From: JAVBPB01 sp031549965
GTDB lineage: Bacteria; Bacillota; Clostridia; Lachnospirales; Lachnospiraceae
Direction of reading: 5' to 3'
DNA: 42,047 nt
NCBI GenBank assembly: GCA_031549965.1
Contig: JAVBPB010000027.1
Span: 1 to 42,047 of the forward strand
Of this stretch, positions 41,220 to 42,047 are shown piece by piece. The notes beneath the pieces were generated by a model that did not search any database, was not told the DNA's origin, and saw only the letters and a program-made list of their open reading frames with translations. Positions within the stretch are counted from its first letter, which is position 1; each line of letters begins with the position of its first letter. The position numbers were made by a program, and so were the translations under genes.

Positions 41220-42047
41220 TTATACTACCACATCAAATATTTCTACCCCATCTATTTTGACCCACTCACTTTTCTTAACGCTATCTTTTTCTTTTCTAAA
41301 ATCAAAAGTTAATAAATATCCTTTTTTGCTTTTTTTTGTATTAAGATATCCTGCTAATTGTTTATAGGCATTTTCTTTGTATTTTTCTCCATGCCATATT
41401 TTAAGTTCTATAATAAACTGTTCGTTATTGTAATCTATTACTACATCCATTCTTCTTTCATCTAAAAAATTTGATTCGATGTGGTAAAAGCCTTCTCCAT
41501 TTATAAGGGGTCTTAGGTATGTTAAAAAGACCAATCTTCCATTTCTTTCTAGGAATTTTTCATCTTTAGAATTAAAGATTTCTTTGTAGTGACTTGCAAA
41601 CTTTCTAAGGCATAACTCCATATTAAACTTATTGTTTTCTACCACATCATATTTAAATACATCTCTGATTTTCTTTGTTTCTGGGTTTGCTTCATCTTTT
41701 GCTATGAAGTAATTGCATATTCTGATTTCAAATATTTTATTGGCAATTACTACTTTATCATTGTGTTCTGCAATTATACCAAACATAGAGCCATAATTAA
41801 TTGATTTTTCATCTATTGAATATGCCCTGCGTTCTCCTGTAATTAAAACAGAATATATTAATTTATTTAGTTCCTCATAGCTTTCAAGGTTTTTAAATAA
41901 ATCATCAAATAATGTACTTCTCTCTTTTAGTATAATTTTTACTGCTCCTTGGATTCCTTCATTTGACCAGTCCATATTTAATTCTTCATCAATTATTTTA
42001 CACATATTTGATACTAAGTATGGATAACCGTTGGTGTATCTGTATAT
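41220..42047 (-). CDS. Second AAA-ATPase-like/PD-(D/E)XK paralogue, 5' end outside window
   Basis: At least 275 codons, ending at 41220; the frame stays open to the window edge and aligns with the middle of the neighbour (IYRYTNGYPYLVSN here, IYDFTKGYPYLVSN there), so the start lies to the right of position 42047. The nuclease motifs RRMDVVIDY and FIIELKIW are kept. Nearly identical DNA to the paralogue runs from the stop region to about 41700; the adjoining 150 bases differ much more (YSVLITGERRAYSI against YSILINGERRSFSI, and the loops after these). The ATPase motifs are not in view. Confidence 0.88.
   Translation of the reverse strand: MYRYTNGYPYLVSNMCKIIDEELNMDWSNEGIQGAVKIILKERSTLFDDLFKNLESYEELNKLIYSVLITGERRAYSIDEKSINYGSMFGIIAEHNDKVVIANKIFEIRICNYFIAKDEANPETKKIRDVFKYDVVENNKFNMELCLRKFASHYKEIFNSKDEKFLERNGRLVFLTYLRPLINGEGFYHIESNFLDERRMDVVIDYNNEQFIIELKIWHGEKYKENAYKQLAGYLNTKKSKKGYLLTFDFRKEKDSVKKSEWVKIDGVEIFDVVV

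Noticed and set aside
1..42047. tRNA genes, prophage or insertion-sequence transposase genes
   Set aside because: I saw no tRNA-like cloverleaf, and no integrase, phage or transposase protein among the frames.

Overview
The window looks like the chromosome of a low-GC, spore-forming clostridium, most likely Lachnospiraceae or close kin. The support is AT-rich DNA with strong GGAGG ribosome sites, the dipicolinate synthase pair dpaA-dpaB, an mcsA-mcsB-clpC operon, and the conserved run uvrC-hprK-ROK kinase-murB-rapZ-whiA-crh-dnaE-pfkA. Nearly every gene is on the minus strand; the exceptions are dpaA-dpaB and one small ribbon-helix-helix gene.

Layout. 1-345: three tandem extended -10 promoters and a leader that fire leftward out of the window, most likely those of an rRNA operon. 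449-3347: an operon of a small unknown gene, radA, a sensorless chemoreceptor signalling protein and an SCP2-like protein. 3497-7524: the protein-arginine-kinase/Clp stress operon (mcsA-mcsB-clpC, with no ctsR visible). 7682-11544: two secreted surface proteins, an SH3b/glucosaminidase autolysin and a cohesin-like membrane protein, which share a cadherin-like module. 11816-17513: purine synthesis genes purK, purE, purM, purN and purD, followed by a small unknown gene. 18153-19573: dpaA-dpaB. 19668-31396: the uvrC to pfkA cluster, which links carbon-catabolite signalling (HprK, Crh, glucokinase, phosphofructokinase) with envelope, division and DNA functions. 32561-36051: a Cof-type phosphatase, ftsH and lspA. 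36413-36622: the ribbon-helix-helix gene behind a foldable leader. 36776-39350: two glycosyltransferase genes. 39495-42047: a remnant, a full copy and a partial copy of an AAA-ATPase/PD-(D/E)XK family.

The most unusual content lies between the genes. Four large palindromic elements belong to two families. Family A (15283-15448 and 31462-31672) and family B (17628-18040 and 31930-32540) each keep short conserved internal-loop sequences. Their long stems differ in sequence between copies yet stay perfectly complementary within each copy; in family B, 11 of 40 base pairs differ and every difference is compensated. The complete B element is nested: the same closing-stem module occurs at two levels. 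This is what a structured RNA or DNA hairpin under selection, or one repaired by hairpin-templated correction, would look like. I cannot match it to a described repeat family.

Other points of interest are a Crh-like HPr with Glu in place of the phosphorylatable His15, a fossil gene that keeps only the two ends of the AAA-ATPase family, mosaic paralogues at the right edge, a heptamer repeat beside the uvrC start, and an inverted repeat over the mcsA promoter.
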